From assembly GCA_965207755.1 (NCBI GenBank), contig OZ242297.1:186001-250000 (forward strand): 64,000 bases of DNA, given 5' to 3'. This document shows, piece by piece, positions 44,278 to 53,958 of the stretch. The notes under the pieces were generated by a model, which was given only the letters and a program-made list of their open reading frames with translations, searched no databases and had not been told where the DNA came from. The position numbers and the translations under genes are program-made. Each line of letters opens with the position of its first letter. Position 1 is the first letter of the stretch. Source of the DNA: Aldehydirespirator sp028819505. Its GTDB lineage: Bacteria > Actinomycetota > Acidimicrobiia > Acidimicrobiales > Aldehydirespiratoraceae.

Positions 44278-44919
44278 CTAGCGCCCCGGCGAGGCGGGGA
44301 AGATCCCGGGCATCAACTCGAAGCCGGGGATCCGCTTCACCCGGTCGGTCCAGCGCCGCAACGCCGGGTAGTCGAGCCGGGAGATCCCGCCCTCCTCCGA
44401 CAGCACCACGTCGGGGAACAGGGCGATGTCGGCGATGGTGGGATGGTCGCCCGAGCACACCCACGACCGGCCCCCGCGCTCACGGAACCACAGATGCTCG
44501 TCCAGCACTCGGAAGAGACGGTGGGCGCCGGCCTGGCACGCCTCGAGGTCGAAGTCGTAGCCGAGGTTGACGCACAGCCGGGCCGCCGACGCGGTGTTGG
44601 TGGTGCCCTCCGCGAACAGCATCCACGAGGCGGTCTCGCCCAGCAGCCCGGGATCGCCGGTCGGGTACCAGCGTCCGCTCGGGTCGTGCTTGGCCGCCAG
44701 GTACACCAGGATGGCGTGGGCGTCCCACAGGATGTAGCCGTCGTCGTCGATGACCGGGATGTGGCCCAGCGGGTTGATCTTGCGGAACTCCTCGCCCTTG
44801 TGCTCCCACCCCGGGAAGAAGTCCACGGGGACCGGCTCGTACTCGACGCCGAGGATGCTCATCATCAGCCGCTGCTTGTAGCAGTTGACCGACAGCACGT
44901 AGTCGTACAGCTTGATCAT
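44278..44919 (-). CDS. Glutathione S-transferase homologue, NdmE-like
   Basis: A 213-residue thioredoxin-fold plus helical-domain protein: KLYDYVLSVNCYKQRLMMSILGVEYE at the start, the cis-Pro strand GHIPVIDDDGYILWDAHAILVYLA, and the helical C-terminal domain ending RRWTDRVKRIPGF. In the NdmCDE complex a GST-like subunit, NdmE, has a structural rather than glutathione-dependent role. Most actinobacteria lack glutathione, which fits a structural role here. It lies 16 bp after the reductase gene and before the PLD-like gene on the same strand. Confidence 0.8.
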   Translation of the reverse strand: MIKLYDYVLSVNCYKQRLMMSILGVEYEPVPVDFFPGWEHKGEEFRKINPLGHIPVIDDDGYILWDAHAILVYLAAKHDPSGRWYPTGDPGLLGETASWMLFAEGTTNTASAARLCVNLGYDFDLEACQAGAHRLFRVLDEHLWFRERGGRSWVCSGDHPTIADIALFPDVVLSEEGGISRLDYPALRRWTDRVKRIPGFELMPGIFPASPGR

Positions 44920-44935
44920 CGCTTGCCGCCCAGCC

Positions 44936-46792
44936 TCACAGGTCGAGCACGAGCCGGTCGGACAGGGCCCGGGACACGCAGGTCATGATCCGGTCGCCGG
45001 CCTCGTGGTCGGAGTCGTTGAGGTACACGTCCTGGTGGTCGGGCTCGCCCTCTATCACGGTCGCCACACACGTGCCGCACGCCCCCTGCTCGCACGACGA
45101 CGGCAGGGGCACCCCGTTCTCCCGCAGCACCTCGAGGATCGTCCGGCCCGACCCGACGGTGACGGTCAGCGCCGAGCGGGCCAGGGCCACCTCGAACGTC
45201 GACGAGTCGTGGATCTCGTTGGCGTTCTTGAAGTACTCGAAGTGGACGTGATCGTCGGGCCAGCCGGCCGCGGCCGCCTCCCGCCGGGCAGCCTCCAGCA
45301 TCGGTCCGGGACCGCACACGTACAGGTGGGTGAACTCGTCGTGGGCAGCCACCAGCCGCCGGATCTCCGCGACCGTCTCGTCGGGCGGGAGCCCGAGATG
45401 GCGCACGACGGATGAGCCCAGCCCGTCGAGCACGTCGCTGAACGCGGTGTGCGCCGCTGACTGGGCGAAGCAGTGCAGCTCGAAGGGAAGCGACATGCGG
45501 TCGAGGGCCTGGGCCATGGCCAGCAGCGGGGTGATGCCGATGCCGCCGGCCAGCAGGATCGTCCGCATCGAGTCGCGCCGCAGCGGGAAGTTGTTGCGGG
45601 GCTCGGAGACGGCCAGCACGTCGCCCTCCCGCACCGCCTCGTGCAGGCAGACCGACCCTCCGGTCGAGTCGGGCTCGAGCTTGACCCCGAGGCGGTAGTA
45701 CGACGTCTCGCCGGGGCCGTTGGTGATGGAGTACTGGCGCACCAGCCCGTTGGGCAGATGGACGTCGATGTGGGCGCCCGGCTGGAACGTGGGCAGCACC
45801 CCGCTGAGCGGGGCGAGCTCGAAGGCGGCCACCCCGGTCGCGGTCTCCCACTTGCGGCGCACCTGCACCCGCAGCGCGGCCTGGCGGCCGGACGGAGCTT
45901 CCGGCATTTCCGCCAGGTGCAGCGGAACCTGCTGCAGCACGGGCACCATCGGCTCGGGGGCCGGCAGCAGGGCGGCCTCGGCCTCGATCCTGGCCACCAG
46001 CCCGCTCAACCCGGTCGCGTGGTGCCGCAGCACGGCCGTCTGCTCGCCCGCCGGAGGCGTCTCCGCCAGCACAGCCCTGATCACGCTGCGCCCCGAGTCG
46101 ACCGGCTGCACGAAGAACACCGCGGTCGATGACGCCCCCGACGCCGAGCCCGGCGCCCCCGCCCCCGACGCCGAGCCCGACGAGCCCGCCGAGCCTGACG
46201 CCGATGACGACGAACGGTCGGCGCCGTCGGTGGCGGTGAGCGCCACCGAATAGTCGTCGGGCCACTCCACCGTCATCTCCGCCGACTCGGCGCCGAGGCT
46301 CCCCGAAGGCAGGAACCGGTGAGTCTGCAGGTGCTGAAGCACCAGCTCGACCGACGCGTCGACCGGCAGGTTGCGCAGCCCGAACGGCGTGCCCGCCTCC
46401 AACACGTCCACCGTCGGCGGCTCGCCCACCGGATCCTCGCCCGACCACACCAGCCCGTAGCGCTCCACCGACGGGAACGTGCGGTTGCAGATGGTCCGGG
46501 CCGGGGCGTCGGCCGGATGGGCGGGGATGTAGGTGCATCCCGCCGACCGGTTGGCGTAGCGCCATCCGTGGTACTGGCAGCGCAGCTCGGTGCCGTCGTT
46601 GCTGCCGATCGACAGCCGCACTCCCCGGTGCAGGCACCGGTTCTCCCACACGTTGACGTAGCCGTCGTCGGCCCGCCACACCGCCAGCTCCCGGCCCAGA
46701 AGCTGGGCGTGGCACACGTGGCGGTAGGGCACGTCGTGAGCCGACGCCACCGGATGCCACATCGTGAACGGATCGGCTGTCACCAGGGTCAT
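44936..46792 (-). CDS. Rieske-FMN/NAD-ferredoxin fusion reductase, NdmD-like
   Basis: A 618-residue multidomain protein. N-terminal Rieske domain: RCLHRGVRLS then RCQYHGWRY, near residues 50-76. The middle (about 110-290) is a decayed oxygenase-like region (FFVQPVDSGRSVIRAVLAE) with a Ser/Gly/Ala-rich insertion near 190-215. Next is a flavin domain (RQYSITNGPG), an NAD domain (LAGGIGITPLLAMAQ; VCGPGPMLEAARR), and a C-terminal plant-type [2Fe-2S] ferredoxin (SSCEQGACGTCVAT and MTCVSRA). NdmD of caffeine-degrading Pseudomonas has the same unusual extra N-terminal Rieske domain. The ATG overlaps the GcvT-like stop (ATGA). Alternative: reductase for another Rieske demethylase. Confidence 0.85.
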   Translation of the reverse strand: MTLVTADPFTMWHPVASAHDVPYRHVCHAQLLGRELAVWRADDGYVNVWENRCLHRGVRLSIGSNDGTELRCQYHGWRYANRSAGCTYIPAHPADAPARTICNRTFPSVERYGLVWSGEDPVGEPPTVDVLEAGTPFGLRNLPVDASVELVLQHLQTHRFLPSGSLGAESAEMTVEWPDDYSVALTATDGADRSSSSASGSAGSSGSASGAGAPGSASGASSTAVFFVQPVDSGRSVIRAVLAETPPAGEQTAVLRHHATGLSGLVARIEAEAALLPAPEPMVPVLQQVPLHLAEMPEAPSGRQAALRVQVRRKWETATGVAAFELAPLSGVLPTFQPGAHIDVHLPNGLVRQYSITNGPGETSYYRLGVKLEPDSTGGSVCLHEAVREGDVLAVSEPRNNFPLRRDSMRTILLAGGIGITPLLAMAQALDRMSLPFELHCFAQSAAHTAFSDVLDGLGSSVVRHLGLPPDETVAEIRRLVAAHDEFTHLYVCGPGPMLEAARREAAAAGWPDDHVHFEYFKNANEIHDSSTFEVALARSALTVTVGSGRTILEVLRENGVPLPSSCEQGACGTCVATVIEGEPDHQDVYLNDSDHEAGDRIMTCVSRALSDRLVLDL

Positions 46793-48048
46793 GCTGTCTC
46801 CCTACCGAGATCGATGAACGGATACTCGCACACTTCCGCGGCTGCCTCACCCAGGGGGCGTCCCCAGAAGTCGGCCCACTCGACGGCGAGGACGGTCCCC
46901 GGCGCGGACAGCTCCGCCGGCACCAGCCCGAAGCCGATCAGCTGCGACGTCGTGGGGCTCCAGGTGACGCTGCTGGCCCGGCCCACCGCGTCGTTGCCCG
47001 CTCGCAACGGCAGATGGTCCCATCGCACCCTGGGCGACACGTCGGGGGACAGGCCGGCGTCCATGAACAGCCTGACTACGCGCTCCACATCGAACGTCAG
47101 GCCCACGACACGCCTGGACGGCCCCCGGCGGTTCTCGGCGGCCAGAGCCTCCCGCCCCATGAAGTCGGCGGCCTTGTCCAGCTTCACGCAGTGCCCGAGA
47201 CCCAGCTCGTAGGGCGTCACGAAGTCGGCCGGGTTGGGGGCGGTGTCGGCGCTGGGGGCGTCGGGCCCGGCGCCGGTGTAGTCGGCCGAGATCAGGATCA
47301 GGCCGGCCTCCACCCGGGCGATGTCGATGGCGTACTCGCCCGCCGGCTGGATCCCGAACGGCGCCCCGGCCGAGGCCACCGCCTCCCACACCCGCTCACC
47401 ACCGGACCGCTCGACCCACAGCTCGAAGCCCAGCTCGCCGGTGAACCCCTGCCGGGCCACGGTCACGCCCACGCCGTCGATCTCCGCCGCCCGGAATCGC
47501 GAGAACCGGAGATCACTCCAGCTCTCGCCGGTCACGGCCTCCAAGACCTCACGCGACCGCGGCCCCTGCACCGCCAGGATCCCGTGGTCGTCGGTCACGG
47601 CCGCGACCTCGACATCGAAACCGACGGTCTCCTTCCTCAAGAACGTCTCGCACCGGTCGCCCGAGAACACGAACCTCTCCGGCTCGAAGCGGAACACGAT
47701 GCCGTCGGCCACCACCTTGCCGTCGTGGGTGCACCACGGCGTGTACCAGGCGTGCCCGACGTCCATCCGGGAGGCGTCCCGGGTGATCAGGTAGTCCACG
47801 CAGGCGGCTGCCTCGACCCCCTGCACCTCGATCTTCGGTATCGGCGACATCTCGTTCATGGACACCCCGCCCCGGATGGCCCGCAACTCCGAGACCGGGT
47901 CGGAGTACACGTCGGGCACCACGTAGCCGCCCCAGCCGAACCACCAGGTGGACGCCATCCGCGCCACGGTCCCCCGGTGGAACGGCGTCCCACGGAGGGC
48001 GCCGGCGGGCGCCGCGTGCCCTTCCAGTCCCGTCATCGGCTCGCCCAT
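46789..48048 (-). CDS. GcvT-like tetrahydrofolate-dependent enzyme
   Basis: A 419-residue aminomethyltransferase-family protein. Typical segments: VDYLITRDASRMDVGHAWYTPWCTHDGKVVADGIVFR in pieces, the folate-site stretch GILAVQGPRSREVLEAVTG, QGFTGELGFELWVE and the C-terminal VEWADFWGRPLGEAAAEV. The family transfers one-carbon units to tetrahydrofolate or demethylates glycine-, sarcosine- and DMSP-like substrates. In a Rieske demethylase operon it could capture formaldehyde or take a methyl group directly. First gene of the minus-strand operon, coupled by ATGA to the reductase; divergent from the importer with a palindrome between. Confidence 0.82.
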   Translation of the reverse strand: MGEPMTGLEGHAAPAGALRGTPFHRGTVARMASTWWFGWGGYVVPDVYSDPVSELRAIRGGVSMNEMSPIPKIEVQGVEAAACVDYLITRDASRMDVGHAWYTPWCTHDGKVVADGIVFRFEPERFVFSGDRCETFLRKETVGFDVEVAAVTDDHGILAVQGPRSREVLEAVTGESWSDLRFSRFRAAEIDGVGVTVARQGFTGELGFELWVERSGGERVWEAVASAGAPFGIQPAGEYAIDIARVEAGLILISADYTGAGPDAPSADTAPNPADFVTPYELGLGHCVKLDKAADFMGREALAAENRRGPSRRVVGLTFDVERVVRLFMDAGLSPDVSPRVRWDHLPLRAGNDAVGRASSVTWSPTTSQLIGFGLVPAELSAPGTVLAVEWADFWGRPLGEAAAEVCEYPFIDLGRETA

Positions 48049-48090
48049 CGGTACCGCCTGCCCATTTGGCTTGAAACAGCCCTTACGGGA

Positions 48091-48109
48091 TGATAAGAAC
48101 CAGTTATCA
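48091..48109. promoter_or_regulatory. Palindromic operator between the demethylase operon and the importer operon
   Basis: TGATAA-gaaccag-TTATCA, identical arms and spacer length to the site at 43105-43123. It lies between the divergent starts at 48048 and 48140 and could control both. The XRE-cupin regulator at the end of the importer operon is the best local candidate to bind it. Confidence 0.7.
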
Positions 48110-48139
48110 CCCTGTCAAAACACCTGGGGAGGGAACGAC

Positions 48140-49387
48140 ATGAGACAGGCCCGATGGCTGATGGCACTTCTAGCCGTGTTCGCGTTGGTGGCCGCGGCGT
48201 GCGGGGACGACGACGACGCTGCCCCGGCCGAACCGGCAGCGCCGGCGGAAGCACCCGCGGAAGCCCCGGCCGAGGAAGCCGCGCCCGCCGAGGAGCCTGC
48301 CGAAGAGGCGCCGGCCGAGGAAGCCGCGCCTGCCGAAGGGGCGCCGATGGAGGAAGAGGAGCCCGCCGAAGAGGCCGCGCCGTCCGACGGCACCGGCTAC
48401 TCGGTGGCCTTCGTGTTCGACGGGTTCCTGGACGACGGCGGATGGAACACCACCCACCACCGTGGCGTGCAGCAGGTACAGGCAGCGCTGCCGGGCCTCG
48501 ACGTCCAGTTGGTGACCGAGATATCTCCCGGCCCGAGCGCGACCAACGCCTTCGAGGACCTCGCCGAGGCGGGCGTGGACATGGTGATCGCCACCGGCTT
48601 CTACCAGCCCGACGCCGAGCCGGTCGCGGCCGCCTATCCCGACACCATCTTCCTGACCTGGGCCGGATGGACGACCACCGACAACATGGGCCACTTCGAC
48701 GGGGCCACCGAGGACGGCCGCTACCTCGACGGTCTGATCGCGGGGAGCGTCACCGAGAGCGGCATCATCGGCTATCCCGCCGGGTTCCCCATCGAGGAGG
48801 TCAACCGGGCCCTCAACGCCTTCACCATCGGCGTGCGCGAGATGAACCCCGACGCGGTGGTGCAGGTCGTGTACATCAACAGCTGGTACGACCCGCCCGC
48901 CGAGCAGCAGGCCGCGGAAGCGCTGGCCAACGCCGGCGCCGACGTGCTGGCCCACGAGCTGAACTCCCCGGCGGTGGCGTCGGTGGCCGAGAGCCGGGGC
49001 CTCAACATCATCGGCTACTCCTCGGACCGTTCGGCTGAGGCGCCCAACGCCTGGCTGTCGTCGTTCACCTTCGAGTGGGGCGGCTACTACACCGACCAGA
49101 TCAAGTCCATGATGGACGGCACCTGGGCGCCGGCCCTCAGCTACGGCGGGCTGGCCGACGGCTTCATCGGCAACGCGCCGTACGGCCCCGACGTCAGCGA
49201 CGAGATGCTGGCCCTGGTCGAGGAGCGTCGCCAGCAGATCATCGACGGGACGTTCGACTACTTCGCCGGACCGCTGATGGACAACGAGGGCAACGTCCAG
49301 GTGCCCGACGGCGGCACCATCCCCTTCGGGGAGCGGACACTCTGCTGCCTGTGGCTCATCGAGGGCATCGAGGGCTCGATCAACTGA
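48140..49387 (+). CDS. BMP-family (nucleoside/purine-type) ABC substrate-binding lipoprotein
   Basis: A 415-residue protein with a strong site (ggggaggg) before the ATG and a lipoprotein signal (MALLAVFALVAAAC). A roughly 60-residue Ala/Pro/Glu linker and then the BMP/PnrA fold follow: SVAFVFDGFLDDGGWNTTHHRGVQQ, VDMVIATGFYQPDAEPVA, IIGYPAGFPIEEVNRALNAF, GADVLAHELNSPAVASVAE. BMP proteins mostly bind purine nucleosides or related bases. The GW-N-TTHHRG signature matches the family DxGWN motif. First gene of a five-gene operon. Confidence 0.9.
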   Translation: MRQARWLMALLAVFALVAAACGDDDDAAPAEPAAPAEAPAEAPAEEAAPAEEPAEEAPAEEAAPAEGAPMEEEEPAEEAAPSDGTGYSVAFVFDGFLDDGGWNTTHHRGVQQVQAALPGLDVQLVTEISPGPSATNAFEDLAEAGVDMVIATGFYQPDAEPVAAAYPDTIFLTWAGWTTTDNMGHFDGATEDGRYLDGLIAGSVTESGIIGYPAGFPIEEVNRALNAFTIGVREMNPDAVVQVVYINSWYDPPAEQQAAEALANAGADVLAHELNSPAVASVAESRGLNIIGYSSDRSAEAPNAWLSSFTFEWGGYYTDQIKSMMDGTWAPALSYGGLADGFIGNAPYGPDVSDEMLALVEERRQQIIDGTFDYFAGPLMDNEGNVQVPDGGTIPFGERTLCCLWLIEGIEGSIN

Positions 49388-49398
49388 CAAACAGGGTG

Positions 49399-49426
49399 GC
49401 GGGCCGGCCTCTCGGGGCCGGCCCGC
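49399..49426 (+). terminator. Intra-operon hairpin after the binding-protein gene
   Basis: A perfect 11-bp GC stem (gcgggccggcc / ggccggcccgc) with a 6-nt loop, 12 bp after the stop and 31 bp before the ATPase start. It has no T-run. It probably stabilises the binding-protein mRNA or attenuates the downstream genes, the usual way to make more binding protein than permease. Confidence 0.7.
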
Positions 49427-49456
49427 AGCCCCACCCCATGGGTTACGGTCGGAGCC

Positions 49457-51012
<1,556 letters not shown>

Positions 51013-51016
<4 letters not shown>

Positions 51017-52104
51017 CCCTGCGCGTCTCCGTCGAGCCGCGGGCCAGGCCGGCGCTGCCGGTTCGGCTCGGCGTCCCGGTCGCGTCGCTGGCCGCGGCCG
51101 GCTTGGCCGGAGCCGTCGTGATCCTGATCGCGGGCGCCAGCCCCTTCGAGGCCTACCGCACCATGCTGGACGCCAGCCTGAACGGCTTGCGGCCCCTGAC
51201 CCGCACCCTGGTGCTGGCCACGCCGCTGATCCTCACCGGCCTGGCCGCTGCGGTCGCCTTCCGCATGAAGGTGTGGAACATCGGGGCCGAGGGCCAGCTC
51301 TACATGGGGGCCATCGCGGCCGCCGGGCTGGCTCTGGCCCTGCCGCCGGGCACTCCGAAGCCGCTGATGCTGCTGGTGATCCTGGCGGCCGGCGCGGTGG
51401 CGGGGGCGCTGTGGGCCGGGCTGGCCGCGCTGCCCAAGGCCTACTTCAACACCAACGAGGTGATCACCACCCTGATGCTCAACTTCGTGGCCCTGTACTT
51501 CATGAACTATCTGATCTTCGGTTCGGTCAGCTTCTGGCGCGACCCCGAGGCCATGTTCCCGCAGGGCAAGCTCATCGGTGACGCGGCCCAACTCCCGATC
51601 ATCTCGCACCGGCTCCACTACGGGCTGCTGGTGGCACTGGCGGCTGCGCTGGTGCTGTGGTGGAGCCTGCGGGGCACCACCTGGGGGTTCGAGCTGCGCA
51701 CCATCGGCGACTCCCCGGCCGCCTCCCGCTACGCGGGGATGAGCGTGAGCGGCAAGATCCTGTCGGTGCTGGCCCTGTCGGGGGCGCTGGCCGGCGTGGC
51801 CGGAGCCATCGAGGTCAGCGGCGTGCTCAAGACCCTCGACCCCCGGGCCATCGCCACCGAGCTCGGGTTCACCGGCATCGTGGTGGCCGCCGTCGCCCGG
51901 CTCAACCCCCTCGGCGTGGTGCCGGTGGCCGTGCTGCTCGGCGCGGTGGTGGCGTCGGGGACCAGCCTGCAGACCGTCGGCCTCGAGGCCGAGATCGTGT
52001 TCCTGCTCCAGGGCCTGATCTTCCTGTTCGTGGCGGCCGGCGAATTCTTCCTGGCCAACCGTCTCGTGCTCCCCAGGACGGCGGCCGCGGTGGGTTCGCC
52101 ATGA
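51013..52104 (+). CDS. BMP-type importer permease 1
   Basis: A 363-residue BPD_transp_2-type permease with about nine hydrophobic helices: the family motif KVWNIGAEGQLYMGAIAA, the coupling helix region NTNEVITTLMLNFVALY, and the late FTGIVVAAVARLNPLGVVPVA. It overlaps the ATPase stop by four bases. Its last codons (VGSP-stop) are included in the tandem duplication that precedes permease 2. Confidence 0.9.
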
Positions 52105-52205
52105 ACGACGCTGTTCTGGACGGCGGCCGCGGTGGGTTCGCCATGAACGACGCTGTTCTGGACGGCGCGGCGGTGGGTTCGCCATGAACGACACCGTCCT
52201 GGTCC
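52080..52205. repeat. Triplicated stop/start junction between the two permease genes
   Basis: Units of 42 bp at about 52080-52121 and 52122-52163 and a shortened third from 52164, each containing ggtgggttcgccatgaacgac. Every unit recreates an ATGA stop/start overlap. Only the third ATG (52184) opens the permease 2 frame; the first overlaps the permease 1 stop. Confidence 0.92.
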
Positions 52206-53131
52206 TGTCGATCGTCAGCGCCATCGTGGCCGGCACGCCGATCCTGTTCGCCACTCTCGGCGAGGTCCTGACCGAGCGCTCCGGGGTCATGAACCTGGGC
52301 GTGGAGGGGATGATGCTCATCGGGGGCGTCACCGGCTTCTGGGCCGGGGTCCAGACCGGCAACCTCTGGCTGGCGCTGCTGGCCGGCGGGCTGGCCGGAG
52401 CGGTGCTCAGCGGGATCCATGCCCTGCTGGCCATCTCGCTGCGGGTGAACCAGATCGTCTCGGGCCTCGCCCTCGTGATCGTCGGAGGGGGGCTCTCCGC
52501 CTTCTGGGGCAGCAGCGGCGACACCCCGCTGATCCAGAGCTTCAACGGCGTGCGGGTCGATCCGCTGCTGCCCGAAGCCCTGCGGGACCTGCCCGCGGTG
52601 GGTCCGATCCTGTTCGGCCACGACCCGGTGGTGTACCTGTCGTGGCTGATCGTGGCCGCAGCCGCCTACTTCCTGTACCGCACCAACGCCGGCCTGTCGC
52701 TGCGGGCGGTGGGGGAGGACCCGGCCGCGGCCGACGCCGCCGGCCTGTCGGTTGCCGGCATCCGCTACCTGTTCACCCTGGTGGGCGGCTTCGGCGCCGG
52801 GGTGGGCGGCGCCTACCTGGCGCTGGCCGTGCTGGGGACCTGGCAGACGGGCATGACCGCAGGGGCGGGCTGGATCGCGGTGGCGCTGGTGATCCTGGCC
52901 GGTTGGCGGCCCTGGCTGGCCCTGGCCGCCTCCTACGTGTTCGGCGCGCTGCGCACGTTGGGGTTCACGCTGCAGATCGCCGGAGTCGAGGTCCCGTCCG
53001 ACTTCCTGAACATGATCCCGTTCGTGGTGACGTTCCTGGTGGTGATCGTGGTGTCGGCCAACCCGGAGCGGGCCCGCCGGGTGGGCGCGCCGGCCAGCCT
53101 CGGCGAGCCCTATGCGAGGGAGGCGCGATGA
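52184..53131 (+). CDS. BMP-type importer permease 2
   Basis: A 315-residue permease with about eight hydrophobic helices and the signature LTERSGVMNLGVEGMMLIGGVTGF near the N-terminus, then LLAISLRVNQIVSGLALVIVGGGLSAFWG and a late GAGWIAVALVILAGWRPWLAL. It forms the translocation pathway with permease 1. Stop and the next start overlap as ATGA, so the regulator is made from the same transcript. Confidence 0.9.
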   Translation: MNDTVLVLSIVSAIVAGTPILFATLGEVLTERSGVMNLGVEGMMLIGGVTGFWAGVQTGNLWLALLAGGLAGAVLSGIHALLAISLRVNQIVSGLALVIVGGGLSAFWGSSGDTPLIQSFNGVRVDPLLPEALRDLPAVGPILFGHDPVVYLSWLIVAAAAYFLYRTNAGLSLRAVGEDPAAADAAGLSVAGIRYLFTLVGGFGAGVGGAYLALAVLGTWQTGMTAGAGWIAVALVILAGWRPWLALAASYVFGALRTLGFTLQIAGVEVPSDFLNMIPFVVTFLVVIVVSANPERARRVGAPASLGEPYAREAR

Positions 53132-53718
53132 GCGAGGCCAATGAGAGCGGCCCGGGGAGGGATGAGCTGGGCCTCCAGATCGGGGCCAAGGTCAAGGCGC
53201 TGCGAGCCGAGCGGGGCCTGTCGGGCCGCAAGCTGGCCGCGGCCGCCGACGTCAGCCAGCCGTTCCTCAGCCAGCTCGAGGCCGGGAGGACGTCGGTGGC
53301 CATAGCCACGCTGTACCGCTTGGCGTCCGCCCTCGACATCAAGCCGTCGGACCTGCTGCCCGACCCGCCGACCGACACCGAGGTCGAGGTCCTGCGGGCC
53401 GCGGAGCTGGATCAGATGCCGGTGAGCGAACTGCCCAACGCCACCACCGCCCGGACCGCCTACCGGGGCGGCCGGCGGATCACCGAGCTGGGCGACTTCC
53501 GGATCGAGCCCGGCCCCGACGTCGACGAGTGGTTCGAATCCTCCGACGAGACCGTGATCTACGTGATAGAGGGATCGCTGCACGTGGACTTCGAGGACCG
53601 CCCCCGAGTGACCCTCCACGCCGGCGACGTCATGTTCCACTCGGCGTGGGTCCGGACCCGCTGGCGCCTGGCGTCGGGGTCGCCCGCCCGGGTGGTCCTC
53701 GTAGCGGCCGGAGGCTGA
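53128..53718 (+). CDS. XRE-cupin transcription regulator
   Basis: A 196-residue protein with an N-terminal helix-turn-helix (VKALRAERGLSGRKLAAAADVSQPFLSQLEAGRTSVAIATLYRLASALD in pieces, residues 22-75) and a C-terminal cupin ligand domain (VIYVIEGSLHVDFEDRPRVTLHAGDVMFHSAW, with a single conserved His). Such regulators often sense the substrate or product of the adjacent pathway. As the last gene of the importer operon it is the natural candidate to bind the TGATAA-N7-TTATCA sites at 48091 and 43105. Confidence 0.88.
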   Translation: MSEANESGPGRDELGLQIGAKVKALRAERGLSGRKLAAAADVSQPFLSQLEAGRTSVAIATLYRLASALDIKPSDLLPDPPTDTEVEVLRAAELDQMPVSELPNATTARTAYRGGRRITELGDFRIEPGPDVDEWFESSDETVIYVIEGSLHVDFEDRPRVTLHAGDVMFHSAWVRTRWRLASGSPARVVLVAAGG

Positions 53719-53789
53719 TCTGGACCCAGGAGGATGATCTAGTGTCCCGAGTCGTAAGTCTCATGCGGCTTGTTCAGACCTCCGTGGAA

Positions 53790-53943
53790 TCTCGGGTTGG
53801 TTCTGCGCGCTCCATCCACAAGACCGCACCGAGAAACCTGGCGGCGGCATGCTGGTGTTCCAGCAGAGCGCCCGCACCAACCTGGGGCGGGCACAGAATC
53901 TCGGGGCGATTCCGGGTACCTGCCACCCACAACCAACCCGAGA
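53790..53943. repeat. Intergenic hairpin family, locus 7 (two copies, opposite orientation)
   Basis: Forward copy at 53790-53834 and inverted copy at 53899-53943, between two convergent genes. The inverted copy has the inner GGGT/ACCC stem. The forward copy has diverged in its centre (ttctgcgcgctccatcc). Confidence 0.85.
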
Positions 53944-53958
53944 TTTCTTGTGGGCCAG

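Noticed and set aside
53525..53545. ggttcgaatcc, a tRNA T-loop-like string
   Set aside because: It lies inside the cupin domain coding sequence; no acceptor, D or anticodon arms can be built around it.
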